A stretch of 64,000 nt of DNA from Gluconobacter oxydans (GTDB taxonomy: Bacteria > Pseudomonadota > Alphaproteobacteria > Acetobacterales > Acetobacteraceae), in contig NZ_BJNM01000006.1 of assembly GCF_006539685.1 (NCBI RefSeq), positions 1 to 64,000 of the forward strand. Reading direction: 5' to 3'. The notes beneath the pieces were generated by a model. That model saw nothing but the letters and a program-made list of their open reading frames with translations. It searched no databases and was not told the DNA's origin. The position numbers were made by a program, and so were the translations under genes. Below, piece by piece: positions 19,625 to 29,059 of this stretch (positions within the stretch are counted from its first letter, which is position 1; each line of letters begins with the position of its first letter).

Positions 19625-20131
19625 ATGCCTGCCCTGAGCACCTCACTCACCACGGAAACAGAATCCCATCCGCTCGACCTGATGGAACAGGTCATGGGCC
19701 TCTATGAATGGGAGTTCGAACGCCTCGGCCCGTCCGAAATGGCCGCCCAGGCCCCCGGACAGTGGTGCGACTATTCGCTGTATTTCACATGGTCCGACGA
19801 ACTCTCGGCCCTGCATCTCAACTGCATCCTGGACCTGCGCTCGCCCGCCAAGCGCCGTCCGGCCATCCATGAACTCGTTTCCCTGGCCAATAACCGCCTC
19901 TGGATCGGCCATTTCGCCGTCGATCCCGATACCGGAACCCCCTCTTACCGACATACGCTGCTGCTGCGTGGCGTGCAGACCCTTCCCGGTGAAAGCATGG
20001 AAGACCTGGTGGACATCGCCATGTCCGAATGCGAGCGGTTCTACCCCGCCTTCCAGTTCGCACTCTGGGGCGGAAAATCACCGCAGGACGCCATAGACGC
20101 CGCAATGCTCGACTGCGCAGGAGACGCCTGA
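19625..20131 (+). CDS. YbjN domain-containing protein
   Basis: 168 residues. A YbjN-type fold is suggested by the acidic start, the WCDYSLYFTWSDELSALHL strand pattern and NRLWIGHFAVDPDTGTPSYR, then a short helix region before the C-terminus. YbjN proteins resemble type III secretion chaperones; their function in alphaproteobacteria is unclear. Two bases separate it from proC, so they are co-expressed. Confidence 0.75.
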   Translation: MPALSTSLTTETESHPLDLMEQVMGLYEWEFERLGPSEMAAQAPGQWCDYSLYFTWSDELSALHLNCILDLRSPAKRRPAIHELVSLANNRLWIGHFAVDPDTGTPSYRHTLLLRGVQTLPGESMEDLVDIAMSECERFYPAFQFALWGGKSPQDAIDAAMLDCAGDA

Positions 20132-20133
20132 CC

Positions 20134-20955
20134 GTGCCATCCGTCCCTTCGGTTCTTCTCGCAGGGTGCGGAAAGATGGGAGGCGCGCTGCTCGACGGCT
20201 GGCTCGCCTCCCCCACACCGCCCCGGCTCGTCATTCTTGACCGACACCGAACCGGCTCGGACGACGCCATCACCGTCGTCCGTACCGCCGCCGAAATCCC
20301 AGCCGGTTTCAAGCCGGACATCATCGTTCTTGCCGTCAAGCCGGCCGCTGCCGAAATCATGATCGACGCTATCGGCAAGGCGCTTGGCCCCCGCATGAGC
20401 AACGCCGCCATTCTCTCCGTCATGGCCGGCCGCACCTGCGCCGCCCTTTCGGACGCGGCCCGGCTGGCTGGCGCGGACATTCCCGTCCTGCGCGCCATGC
20501 CCAATACACCGTCCGCCGTGGGTGCCGGGATCAGTGGCCTCTACGCTGCCCCCTCCGCCACGCCGGAGCAGAAATCCATCTGTCACGATCTGCTGTTTGC
20601 CGTCGGAGACGTCGTTCCGGTGGAGAAGGAAGCCGATCTGTCCGTCGTCACCGCCATCTCCGGCTCCGGCCCCGCCTATGTTTTCCTGCTGGCGGAGCTT
20701 CTGGAAAAAGCCGGTCAGCAGCACGGCCTGTCCCCGACCATCGCCCGCCGGCTGGCGCGTGGAACGATTTACGGCGCCGGCCGCATGCTCGATGATCTGC
20801 CCGACAGCGCCGAGGACCTGCGCAAGGCCGTCACCAGCCCCAATGGCACCACAGCAGCAGCCCTGGCCGTCCTCATGAAATCCGACGCCTGGCCAGAGAC
20901 TGTTCCAAAAGCTATTGACGCTGCTACAAAACGGGCCGACGAACTCGCAGGCTGA
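20134..20955 (+). CDS. proC: Pyrroline-5-carboxylate reductase
   Basis: 273 residues from the GTG at 20134, which has AGGAGA upstream at the end of the preceding gene. LLAGCGKMGGALLDGW is the NADPH motif; ILAVKPAA, AMPNTPSAVGAG and the ISGSGPAYVF signature followed by DLRKAVTSPNGTTAAAL are ProC-specific. It completes proline synthesis started by ProA at 5.2-6.5 kb. Confidence 0.96.
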   Translation: MPSVPSVLLAGCGKMGGALLDGWLASPTPPRLVILDRHRTGSDDAITVVRTAAEIPAGFKPDIIVLAVKPAAAEIMIDAIGKALGPRMSNAAILSVMAGRTCAALSDAARLAGADIPVLRAMPNTPSAVGAGISGLYAAPSATPEQKSICHDLLFAVGDVVPVEKEADLSVVTAISGSGPAYVFLLAELLEKAGQQHGLSPTIARRLARGTIYGAGRMLDDLPDSAEDLRKAVTSPNGTTAAALAVLMKSDAWPETVPKAIDAATKRADELAG

Positions 20956-21036
20956 CGGTTTCTTTATGGGAGAGAGCTTGTCGGCAGACCGCAATGCTCC
21001 CACCATGAAACCAGAAGCTTTCGACAGGAGACCCGT

Positions 21037-21726
21037 ATGGACGGACGGCAGGACCCCTTTGAATCCGACGACATGGCGCTGAGCGGTCCGCCGGACATGG
21101 CGCAGGAAGCCTTCGACGCCGCCCTTCTCCAGTCTGCCCTGTCGCTCGCCGGAAACGAGGGATGGCACCGCTTCTCCCTCGTGGACGCAGCCCGCGAAGC
21201 CGGTCTTCCCGTCGAAACCGTCCGCAGGCGCTACCCGGTCAAAGCGCTGCTGCTGCTCCAGCTCGGGCGCCTCGCCGATGCCAGCGCCCTGCGTGACGAC
21301 GGTGACGGCGGAACGCTGCGCGAATATCTCTTCGACCTGATCATGCGCCGCTTCGATATCTTCCAGGAATATCGCGAAGGCGTGCGCGCCGTCCTGCAGA
21401 CGGTGCCCTACGACCCGGCTCTGGCAGCTTTTCTGGCCGGCACCACCCTTGATTCCATGAAATGGCTCGCCGAAGCCGCAGGGATCGACTGCACGGGCTT
21501 TGGCGGCGTGATACGCATCAATGCCCTGGCCGCAGTCTGGGCCCACGCCATGCGGGCCTGGGAAAAGGACGAAAGCCCCGACCTCGCAGCCACCATGGCA
21601 GCCCTCGATACCGCCCTGGACCGCGCCGAGCGCTACGGAATTCTCAAGCCGTCCGCCCGACGCAAAATGGACGAGGCCCTGAACAATACCGGCCTGCCCG
21701 ACCACGATCTTGAACTGGAATCCTGA
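21037..21726 (+). CDS. TetR-like/COQ9-family protein
   Basis: 229 residues. The N-terminal third has a TetR-like helix-turn-helix (ALLQSALSLAGNEGWHRFSL, VDAAREAGLPVETVRRRYP). The rest is all-helical and resembles the ligand domain shared by TetR regulators and COQ9 proteins. COQ9 binds ubiquinone precursors, and ubiK lies 1.6 kb upstream on the same strand. Either a transcriptional regulator or a ubiquinone-synthesis helper is possible. The start follows AGGAG. Confidence 0.65.
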   Translation: MDGRQDPFESDDMALSGPPDMAQEAFDAALLQSALSLAGNEGWHRFSLVDAAREAGLPVETVRRRYPVKALLLLQLGRLADASALRDDGDGGTLREYLFDLIMRRFDIFQEYREGVRAVLQTVPYDPALAAFLAGTTLDSMKWLAEAAGIDCTGFGGVIRINALAAVWAHAMRAWEKDESPDLAATMAALDTALDRAERYGILKPSARRKMDEALNNTGLPDHDLELES

Positions 21727-21797
21727 CTTCGCACTTTACGAAGGCAGCCGGTTCAGATTAGAAGGCCGGAAGCATGCGCTCTGAAGGGCGCATCATT

Positions 21798-21872
21798 TGG
21801 GGTGTAGCCAAGCGGTAAGGCAGCGGATTTTGATTCCGCCATGCGGAGGTTCGAATCCTCCCACCCCAGCCA
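21798..21872 (+). tRNA. tRNA-Gln(UUG)
   Basis: A complete cloverleaf of 75 bases with CCA encoded: acceptor TGGGGTG/CACCCCA, D arm GCC...GGC, anticodon stem GCGGA/TCCGC around TTTTGAT (anticodon TTG), T arm GGAGG-TTCGAAT-CCTCC, discriminator G. An AT-richer glycosyltransferase gene starts 138 bases further on. Confidence 0.97.
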
Positions 21873-22009
21873 GCCTCCAAAAACCGGAAAATGCTTTCCC
21901 CAACGGGTATGCCGCGTTTCAGGACAATGCCCGTCAACTGATTTGGCTAATCTCAATCAAGGATGTAATCTGGAAGGACATACTTCCGACATCAATCAGG
22001 GTCTTCGTC

Positions 22010-23461
22010 GTGAAAAAAGAAAAATCTGCAATAGTGCTTTTCGTTAAAGACGAAGCCCATGACATCATGGCATGGCTATCATGGCATATTTCCATCGGGT
22101 TCGATAAAATATTTGTATATGACGACCACTCGACCGACGGGACCTATGAAATAGCCAAATCCTGTGAAGGCATTTACAACGTGGAGGTTTGCAGGACTTC
22201 CATGCTTGAAGGCAATTTTTACTACAGACAACGCGACAGCTATTTTGACGCCATCAAGAAGTCCATCGATCACTATGAGTGGATCGCCATGCTGGATGGT
22301 GACGAATATGTCAGCATCGACGGCACCCAGGACATAAACGGATTTCTGGACAAATTCAGTAAAGACGACACGGGGATTGCCCTAAGCTGGTGCATATACG
22401 GAAGTTCCAGCAGGGTCCTGAAAGACAAGGTCCCGACCTATCAGGTCTTCAACCACAGATCGACGCCCGAGCTTAATGACAATACGCTCGTAAAAAGCTT
22501 CGTAAGACCGGAAGCTGTCAGCTTCGTGTATGAAAACCCCCACAAGTTCAACCTGTCCTACGGGAATTACGCGGACGCTGCCGGCCAGCCCGTAGAATGG
22601 CGTCCCGGAGCCACGAAAAACATCCTGTGGGAAGGCGCCAGAATCAATCATTATATCTGCCGCTCCATGGAGCATTTCATCGACCGCATCAAAAGACGTC
22701 TGGGATCCGATCTGTCGAACAGTACGGTCTACTGGTCTCATTTTGATCGTAATGATGTCTATGATCCCCAGGATCAGGCGCGCATCAATGCGGCAAATAC
22801 CGTTTACAACACTATCAAGAAATCAGTTTTCCAGTATTCGATGAAGAATTTCCTCGAGAAAGGAAACGCTCTGGAAAACACGGAAAACAGCCTGACTCCT
22901 CACAGAAAAGTGGATGTCTTCCATCTCAAAAGCATTCATGGCGAATACCTTTCCCTGAACAACATTGATGGACATCTCTTTCAGGGAGAGGGATTTGAGC
23001 GCATTCTGGCGGCCATCCCCTACGACAGCAACAAAATCTGGCTTTTCCGGAATCCTTTTGTGTATTCCTCAAATGTTCGGTTCCACATCAGCCACTCGGC
23101 CCAAAGCAATTACTGCTATGAATTTGAATTCGCTTCCAATGAATCGGATAATTCCATCTTCATAAAATCTCCGAAAACCCAAAAATACCTGACCTGCATT
23201 CCCGTAAACCATGGTGGAAACGTGGAATTCTCCCGGGAAGAGGCTTCAGACTGGGAAAAATTTTACTTCGGAGAAAAGGTCTCTGAGCTGACATTCGTTG
23301 GAGACAACGAAGGACCAGCTTCGGACCTGATATATTACATGCTCAATTCTGCAGGATCTTTTCCGTATGAAGAATTCCTGCTGAAATCAGCCACACTCGA
23401 AAGTAACGACAGGATGAATCTGAAATCGCTTCTTGGGCCCCAGATCATGTCCATTATCTGA
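22010..23461 (+). CDS. Glycosyltransferase (GT92/DUF23-like) with a C-terminal beta-trefoil-like region
   Basis: 483 residues from a GTG at 22010; the frame runs upstream through the tRNA but that part is not coding. The N-terminal 300 residues look like a GT-A fold of the GT92/Glyco_tranf_2_4 kind: VKDEAHDIMAWLSWH, FVYDDHSTDGTYE and MLDGDEYV as the DxD site. Residues from about 305 show repeated strands such as LKSIHGEYLSLN, IFIKSPKTQKYLTC and SDWEKFYFG, resembling fascin-type beta-trefoils. Base composition is lower in G+C than neighbours, hinting at transfer next to the tRNA. Confidence 0.75.
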   Translation: MKKEKSAIVLFVKDEAHDIMAWLSWHISIGFDKIFVYDDHSTDGTYEIAKSCEGIYNVEVCRTSMLEGNFYYRQRDSYFDAIKKSIDHYEWIAMLDGDEYVSIDGTQDINGFLDKFSKDDTGIALSWCIYGSSSRVLKDKVPTYQVFNHRSTPELNDNTLVKSFVRPEAVSFVYENPHKFNLSYGNYADAAGQPVEWRPGATKNILWEGARINHYICRSMEHFIDRIKRRLGSDLSNSTVYWSHFDRNDVYDPQDQARINAANTVYNTIKKSVFQYSMKNFLEKGNALENTENSLTPHRKVDVFHLKSIHGEYLSLNNIDGHLFQGEGFERILAAIPYDSNKIWLFRNPFVYSSNVRFHISHSAQSNYCYEFEFASNESDNSIFIKSPKTQKYLTCIPVNHGGNVEFSREEASDWEKFYFGEKVSELTFVGDNEGPASDLIYYMLNSAGSFPYEEFLLKSATLESNDRMNLKSLLGPQIMSII

Positions 23462-23499
23462 CAGCCCCTTTGGGAGCAGTCACAAGCACGTTGCACCGG

Positions 23500-23528
23500 G
23501 CGCTCCGACAGTTCCCCTGTCGGAGCGC
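23500..23528. terminator. Convergent terminator hairpin
   Basis: Perfect 12-bp arms GCGCTCCGACAG/CTGTCGGAGCGC around a 5-base loop, between the convergent glycosyltransferase and HU genes. No T tract; it may serve both directions. Confidence 0.7.
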
Positions 23529-23538
23529 TCACGATCCC

Positions 23539-23808
23539 TCAGACGAGCTGCTTCAGTCCCGGACTGGCCTTGAACCTGACGGTCCGCCCCGCTGACACCT
23601 CAACAGGCTCGCCGGTCCGCGGATTGACGGCCTGCCTTGCCTTGGTTTCACAGACCGTGAACGTCCCGAAAGACGGCAGCGTAAAGCCCCCTTCTTCGCG
23701 CAGCTCCTCAATAATGGCGTCAATCATGTCATTGACCGCCCGCTGGGCAACAACCCCTGTGCAGTTCATGGAATCCTGCAGAACTGCGGCAAGAAAAGCT
23801 TTGCTCAT
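23539..23808 (-). CDS. HU-family DNA-binding protein
   Basis: 89 residues from the ATG at 23808 (MSKAFLAAVLQDSM). GFTLPSFGTFTVCETKAR and the DNA-inserting arm AVNPRTGEPVEV are HU/IHF signatures. HU bends DNA and compacts the nucleoid. The protein lacks the run of lysines at the start seen in many HU proteins and has a Cys in the saddle, so it may be a divergent paralogue. Transcribed alone. Confidence 0.92.
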   Translation of the reverse strand: MSKAFLAAVLQDSMNCTGVVAQRAVNDMIDAIIEELREEGGFTLPSFGTFTVCETKARQAVNPRTGEPVEVSAGRTVRFKASPGLKQLV

Positions 23809-23951
23809 GAATAAAACTCCGGATTTACTCAGTGCAGATCGCATCTTGCCGGTACAGAAATGCCGCTAATGCGAACTGAAGGGCGGATTGTCTATCGCCT
23901 CAGAATGCCATAGTGTTTCCTATAGAACCGCCCTAGAAACAACCATATATC

Positions 23952-24878
23952 ATGAATTTAACGTTTCTTTCTTCAACAGGACGGTCCGTGTCAGCCCCTG
24001 TCTGCCTGTTCGCATATTACAGTACAGAAGCGGGGCTCCCCCCTCACACACGCCATCTGCTCAGCCAGATCGCGTCCTGCGGCTTCACGATCCACATCGC
24101 CGCCTCCGGCCTGTCGGAAACACAAGCCCAATCGCTGCACGATGACCTCGCAAGCGGCACACCTCCGGTCTCGGCAACCGTCCACGCCCGCCCCAATACC
24201 GGGCTGGACTTCGGGGCCTGGCAATTCCTGCTCTCCCGTGGCTGCGACAGGGACGCAGACGAAATCCTGTTCGCCAATGACAGCGTCTTCGGCCCGCTCC
24301 TTCCGCTCACTCCCATCGTGGAGCGCATGCGGGCACAGAACCTTCAGATCTGGGGCATGGTCCGCTCGGAAGCCGTGGTGCCCCATCTGCAATCCTGGTT
24401 CCTGTGCATGACCCGCGAGGCCCTGGATCATCCAGCAATCCAGCGGATCTTCAACCAGCCCTTCAGCGACATGAGCAAGGACGAGATCGTCCTGCACGGA
24501 GAGCTTGGCCTCGGCCTCGCCATCAAGGCGGCCGGCCTGTCTTGCGGAGCCGCCTGGAGCAATCCCCGAGGCCTCGCCCGTCTTCTGGCACTCAACCCCA
24601 TGCACACGGACTGGCGCGCCGTTCTGCGATCCGGCCACGCCCCCTTCATCAAGACCGAACTCCTGCGCGACAACCCGAGCGGAATCGCGTCCACCCATCT
24701 GTGGCGGCAGGAAATCCCCGATCCCGCCTTCTTCAACCCCGACTGGATCGCCCGTTACCTTGCGGCAACACCGCCCCGCAACCGTTCCAAACGCGCTGGC
24801 TTCCGGGCCAGACTGATCCAGGCCCTGGCCAGCGAAGACCGGCGACACGCCCTTATAGCCCTGCTCCTCGGCCGCTAG
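23952..24878 (+). CDS. Rhamnan synthesis protein F (RgpF)-like glycan protein
   Basis: 308 residues. The central segment with RPNTGLDFGAWQFLL and DEILFANDSVFGPLLPL is the RgpF (PF05045) signature. FLCMTREALDHPAIQRIF continues the match. RgpF proteins act as glycosyltransferases in rhamnose-rich polysaccharide assembly. The 3' end overlaps the neighbouring glycosyltransferase by 26 bases tail to tail. GTG at 23988 is an alternative start. Confidence 0.8.
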   Translation: MNLTFLSSTGRSVSAPVCLFAYYSTEAGLPPHTRHLLSQIASCGFTIHIAASGLSETQAQSLHDDLASGTPPVSATVHARPNTGLDFGAWQFLLSRGCDRDADEILFANDSVFGPLLPLTPIVERMRAQNLQIWGMVRSEAVVPHLQSWFLCMTREALDHPAIQRIFNQPFSDMSKDEIVLHGELGLGLAIKAAGLSCGAAWSNPRGLARLLALNPMHTDWRAVLRSGHAPFIKTELLRDNPSGIASTHLWRQEIPDPAFFNPDWIARYLAATPPRNRSKRAGFRARLIQALASEDRRHALIALLLGR

Positions 24879-27558
24879 ACTGCCCTGCGGCCTGCTTCAG
24901 GAAGCCGTAAAGTTCTTCCGCCTGCATGTCGTATGTCGCAAGCCGTTCCTTGCACGGATTGACGTACCCCTCAAAGCGTTCCGGCGCATCCAGAAGCGCG
25001 GAGACAGCCTGGACAAGTGTCTGTGGTTTACCGTCCAGCGGCAGCCACGTCCCGTTTACTCCGTCCACCACGTCTTCTGATTGCCCCCCCGGAGACGTCG
25101 TGACGACCCAGACATCCCGCGCCAGCGCTTCCCGCACCGTCAAGCCGTAGCTTTCCTTCCATTGCGACGGAAACAGCAGAACATCGATCTGGTCATAAAA
25201 GTCATCGAGCCCAGCCTGTGTATAGGCCGGCACAACCCGGAGCTTCCCACGCACTGTCCAGTCTTCCGGAAAGATCGACTGAAACCCGAGGTTGAGCTTG
25301 TTATCGACAATGACAAGCTCCCAGTCACTCCGAGACAAGGACTGCATGGCCTCTTTCAGCAGGCCATATCCCTTGACGGCTTCCGTCCCGCCAACAAATC
25401 CAAATCGCAGCGGTGTTCCGGGCATCCGTGGCTTGCGCGCACGCTTCGGCCAGCAAAAACCGTTGCGATTGACCACGATCCGTTCAGGCGCAATCCCGTT
25501 CGCAAGATAGAGTTCACGATGCGCCTGCGACGGACTGATCAGAAGGGCCGCACCCGCCAGCGCCTGCCGCATCACGACAGCCCGATCCGCAAGATGCCGC
25601 ACACCGGGCACGCAGGCCTGACAGACCGCAGGATCAATGGTCGTCTGGAAACAGTACCGTCCATCCCCCTTGACCATGAACTGCCGCTCGCAAAGCCACC
25701 AGGCATCGTGCAGCGTGAGGACGTAAGGAATTCCCCTCTCCTGACAGATCCGCAGGATCCCCGTTCCCAGTCCCTGCGCGGCATGAACATGCACGACATC
25801 CGGCTGACAGGCTTCAAGTACATCCGCAAACCGGGAAGCCATTGCCGGATTATCCAGATGCCCCACCCCGTCCAAACCGTCAGGCAACACGGAGGCAAAG
25901 ACCATCATGCCGTCCACGTCGTAGCGAACGTCCCCATCAGGGATATTCACGTCAGGCGGTCTGGACGTCATGACACTGACCTCAGCCCCTTTCCGGACCA
26001 GGCGACGCCCCATCTCCTCAGCCACAATCGTGGCACCGCCAAAAGAGCGTGGCGCAAAATAGACATTCGCCATCAGGACCCTGAGGCCTTCTGCTTCCCG
26101 ACGGGGCGGAAGACCAAACAACGCCCGGGCCTGTGTCTGCGCCATCGCCTCAGGGGCATACCGCGCCATTACGTCCTCATAAGCCGCTTCCGCCAGACGT
26201 TTCCGGTAATCCCCATCCCGCGCCAGGGCCAGAAAGCCGTTTCGCCATGCTGCAGCATCTGCGGCAAGGAGGCCGTTCTTCCCGTCGCGCATAACTGTCA
26301 GAAACGCGGCACAGGGAGAACAGATGGCCGCGACCCGGACAATGGCCGCCTCAAGAAACTTGATGTTGCTTTTACAGTCGTTGAACAGCGTCTTTTCCAG
26401 CGGAGCGATCGCGATATCCGTCTGGGACAGGGCCTTCAGATATTCCGGATAGGTCAGCTCCGTGAGACGCTCGACCCGGTCCCCGAACCGGCTGAATGCC
26501 GAAGACAGCTGCAACTGCCCGATAACCCTCAGGCAAAGCCGGGGCTCCTCATCCATCGCTGCCAGCAGCCCCGCCTCGGCCTGCCTGAAATCGGCATCAT
26601 GAGTATTGGTGCCCGACCCATACGACACCCAGATCCGGTCTGATGGCACAGGAGCAGGAAGAGCCTTTGCAATTCCAAGCGTCTGTGCATCCAGGGCATT
26701 TTCCAGAACAGCGACATCCGTCAGCCCCGCCTCTCGCATGGCGCCCGCAAGAGCCGCCGTCGAGGCAATGCCCTGACCACAGGCCAACATACACCGGCGA
26801 AACAACGCCACTCCGGAGAGCAGAAGGTCACGTTCAGCCACAGGAAGCGTGTCGATATTCCCGTTCTGCCGATACTCCCCTTCATCGAAGATGAGATCAT
26901 CCACTTCCCAGCACGGAGCCAGCCCCAGTCGATGCGCTTCCTGCACCAGCTTCATGACATCCTCGAAGCCCGGAACCCGATAGAAAATGACATGCGTGCA
27001 AAGCTGAAGGGCAGACCGGGCTTCAGCAAGATCCCGCCAGTCCACGACCTGAACTGACCAGCCCAGCATCTTCAGGAAATCCCGCTTCTGCCAGACACGA
27101 TACTTGGCACACTGCCTCAGGCTAAGTTCCGCAATGATGAGAACCTGAGGCTTCAGTCTCGCGGTTCCACACTCGGGCGTAGCTTTGTAAGGATGAAGCA
27201 CTCCAGTATCAGCGGTGGATGGCGTCGAAACCATCTGCCGGTCACCATGCATCCGCTTCAGGCGGCGGACACGGTGGATAACGGTTTTCCTGATCCCCGA
27301 CAGCCCTTCCCGTCCCCACAGACGCAGAAACCGCTCCGGAAGTTCGCTCACGGGGCGGCCGGACAGTAGCCTGCCAAACGTCAGAGCCCGCACAGCCCGC
27401 AGGGGAAGCGTCACACGCCAGGACAGGGACGCCTGAATCAGGAACAGCTGCCGCCGAAGCTTCTGATTTTCCTTCTGCAGCTGTTCGGCTCTCAAACCAT
27501 TCAGGCGGGCCGCACTGCGATAGCTTTCAGTCAGGGTTTCGCGCGGGTCGTCCCGCAT
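24853..27558 (-). CDS. Large multidomain glycosyltransferase (tandem GT4-like)
   Basis: 901 residues. A coiled N-terminus (LRAEQLQKENQKLRRQ) and SLSWRVTLPLRA precede a first domain at about 125-470, with YRVWQKRDF, CWEVDDLIFDEGEYR and a GT4-type IAPLEKTLFNDCKSNIKFLE. A second GT4 domain at about 490-890 starts RVLMANVYFAPRSFGGA and ends with LFPSQWKESYGLTVREALA. Two transferase units in one chain suggest successive sugar additions to a surface glycan. Related in layout to the 974-residue protein nearby. Confidence 0.85.
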   Translation of the reverse strand: MRDDPRETLTESYRSAARLNGLRAEQLQKENQKLRRQLFLIQASLSWRVTLPLRAVRALTFGRLLSGRPVSELPERFLRLWGREGLSGIRKTVIHRVRRLKRMHGDRQMVSTPSTADTGVLHPYKATPECGTARLKPQVLIIAELSLRQCAKYRVWQKRDFLKMLGWSVQVVDWRDLAEARSALQLCTHVIFYRVPGFEDVMKLVQEAHRLGLAPCWEVDDLIFDEGEYRQNGNIDTLPVAERDLLLSGVALFRRCMLACGQGIASTAALAGAMREAGLTDVAVLENALDAQTLGIAKALPAPVPSDRIWVSYGSGTNTHDADFRQAEAGLLAAMDEEPRLCLRVIGQLQLSSAFSRFGDRVERLTELTYPEYLKALSQTDIAIAPLEKTLFNDCKSNIKFLEAAIVRVAAICSPCAAFLTVMRDGKNGLLAADAAAWRNGFLALARDGDYRKRLAEAAYEDVMARYAPEAMAQTQARALFGLPPRREAEGLRVLMANVYFAPRSFGGATIVAEEMGRRLVRKGAEVSVMTSRPPDVNIPDGDVRYDVDGMMVFASVLPDGLDGVGHLDNPAMASRFADVLEACQPDVVHVHAAQGLGTGILRICQERGIPYVLTLHDAWWLCERQFMVKGDGRYCFQTTIDPAVCQACVPGVRHLADRAVVMRQALAGAALLISPSQAHRELYLANGIAPERIVVNRNGFCWPKRARKPRMPGTPLRFGFVGGTEAVKGYGLLKEAMQSLSRSDWELVIVDNKLNLGFQSIFPEDWTVRGKLRVVPAYTQAGLDDFYDQIDVLLFPSQWKESYGLTVREALARDVWVVTTSPGGQSEDVVDGVNGTWLPLDGKPQTLVQAVSALLDAPERFEGYVNPCKERLATYDMQAEELYGFLKQAAGQSSGRGAGL

Positions 27559-27606
27559 TCTGTCAGGCTTTCACAAGAGGAGGTAAAAAGGTCTTCAGAA
27601 ACACGA

Positions 27607-27634
27607 AAGGCCGGACCCTTCCGGATCCGGCCTT
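27607..27634 (-). terminator. Terminator of the RTX-like gene
   Basis: AAGGCCGGA/TCCGGCCTT arms of 9 bp around a 10-base loop, followed on the minus strand by a T-rich TTTCGTGTTT stretch; about 40 bases beyond the stop codon of the RTX-like gene. Confidence 0.75.
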
Positions 27635-27673
27635 CCTGAACAATGCCAGTCTGTCAGAGGACAGATACCGTCA

Positions 27674-29053
27674 TTAGCTCAGGGTGAAGTTAGAAGCGTT
27701 CAGGTCGGTGATACCAACGAACGTGATCTTGGAGTTGTCGGACAGTTCGATCGTGGTGTTACCACCAGCAACCGTAGCGTTCGACAGAACACTTGCCAGA
27801 CCGTCGTTGTTCTGAAGGCCGTACTGGTACAGAGCCATCAGGTTACCGGCTGCGCTGCCGAAGTCGGTGATCGTGTAGTCACCGCCAGCAGAACCCTTGT
27901 TCAGAGCGAACAGGTTTGCCGCGCCCGAACCACCCGTAAGGGTAGCCGCGCCCGAACCGCCAACCAGCGTATCAGCAGCGGAACCACCGATGATGGTCTC
28001 GTCGCCCGTGCCTGCGAAAGCATGCAGCGTGCCGTTGGAAGAAGCAGCCGAAACGGTCTCGCTGCCATCGCCACCAACGAACAGGTTGGCGGAGCTTGCA
28101 GAGCCACCGACCAGCATCAGGTCAAGACCCGAAGCACCGAACAGCGTGGACGTACCGGCGGAAACGGTCGTTGCACCCGTACCGTTCAGGAACGTCAGGG
28201 CTCCCGAAGCAGTGATCGAGTTGGCCGTACCACGGATCTGCCAGATATCGGCGGAAGCCGAGATCGTGTCGTTCAGACCACCCGAGACCGTGCTGAGGTT
28301 GCCGGTCGAGAAGTAGGTGCTGGAGCTGCCGCCCGTGATGAAGCTGTTGTTGCCACCCGAAACGGTGTTGTGCGACGTCGTGTCGTAAACCGTTGCGTTG
28401 GCGCCCAGCGTGACCACGGAGCTGCCGCCGAGCAGCGTGACCGTATCGGTACCGGTCGTGCCGTCGATGGTGTCCTGACCTTCGGAACGGACAACGTTCG
28501 TGCCGGTTCCCAGCTTGATGAGGTTGTTGCCTTCACCCGTGCTGATGGTGTCGTTACCATTGGTGCCCGTCACGGTGTCGTTGCCGTCACCCGTGGCGAT
28601 GGTCCAGTTCCCGGTGGAATTGGCGCCATTGAACGTGTTGTTGCCAACGCCGCCAATGAACGTGCCATCCTGGTTACCGGCCGTCACGGACACACCGGCG
28701 AAGTCACCGGCAAGAACGCTGACGCTCTTGGCCGTGCTGCCGGAGAGATCCAGGCTGACAGCAGAGTTCAGGGTGTCTTCGCCCGTCGTGGAGTAGCTGC
28801 CAACAGAAATGTACTGCGTAGCAGCGCCCGAGACGGTGTAGTCACCACCCTGGCTGATCAGGCCATGGCCCGTGTTGGAAACAGCAGCGGCATTCCAGCC
28901 CGGAATCAGATCGTAAGAATCAAGCCCACCACTCGCGTGGAGGGTGGAAACAGCAGTCTGATACTGCTGCGCCAGCAGCTGGGTCTGCCCACCACTGACC
29001 GTGACCGCAAAGGTCTGGCCGGAGGCGCCAACTACTGTAGTAATGTTAGCCAT
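27674..29053 (-). CDS. RTX-like beta-repeat secreted surface protein
   Basis: 459 residues from the ATG at 29053, which is 9 bases from AGGAG; the ATG at 29059 is too close. Composition is rich in Gly, Ser, Thr, Asn and Asp with few charged residues and no cysteine. Degenerate calcium-roll nonapeptides occur around GDGNDTVTGTNGNDTIST and again at ADTLVGGSGAATLTGGSG. There is no Sec signal peptide, and the C-terminus ends DLNASNFTLS, like type I secretion substrates. No ABC/HlyD exporter is in the window. Flanked by large glycosyltransferases, it may be a glycosylated or matrix protein. Confidence 0.75.
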   Translation of the reverse strand: MANITTVVGASGQTFAVTVSGGQTQLLAQQYQTAVSTLHASGGLDSYDLIPGWNAAAVSNTGHGLISQGGDYTVSGAATQYISVGSYSTTGEDTLNSAVSLDLSGSTAKSVSVLAGDFAGVSVTAGNQDGTFIGGVGNNTFNGANSTGNWTIATGDGNDTVTGTNGNDTISTGEGNNLIKLGTGTNVVRSEGQDTIDGTTGTDTVTLLGGSSVVTLGANATVYDTTSHNTVSGGNNSFITGGSSSTYFSTGNLSTVSGGLNDTISASADIWQIRGTANSITASGALTFLNGTGATTVSAGTSTLFGASGLDLMLVGGSASSANLFVGGDGSETVSAASSNGTLHAFAGTGDETIIGGSAADTLVGGSGAATLTGGSGAANLFALNKGSAGGDYTITDFGSAAGNLMALYQYGLQNNDGLASVLSNATVAGGNTTIELSDNSKITFVGITDLNASNFTLS

Positions 29054-29059
29054 TACCAT

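Noticed and set aside
20041-21705. A 554-codon minus-strand frame opposite proC and the TetR/COQ9-like gene
   Set aside because: Both plus-strand genes have clear families and ribosome sites; the antisense frame is Gly/His-rich with no domain.
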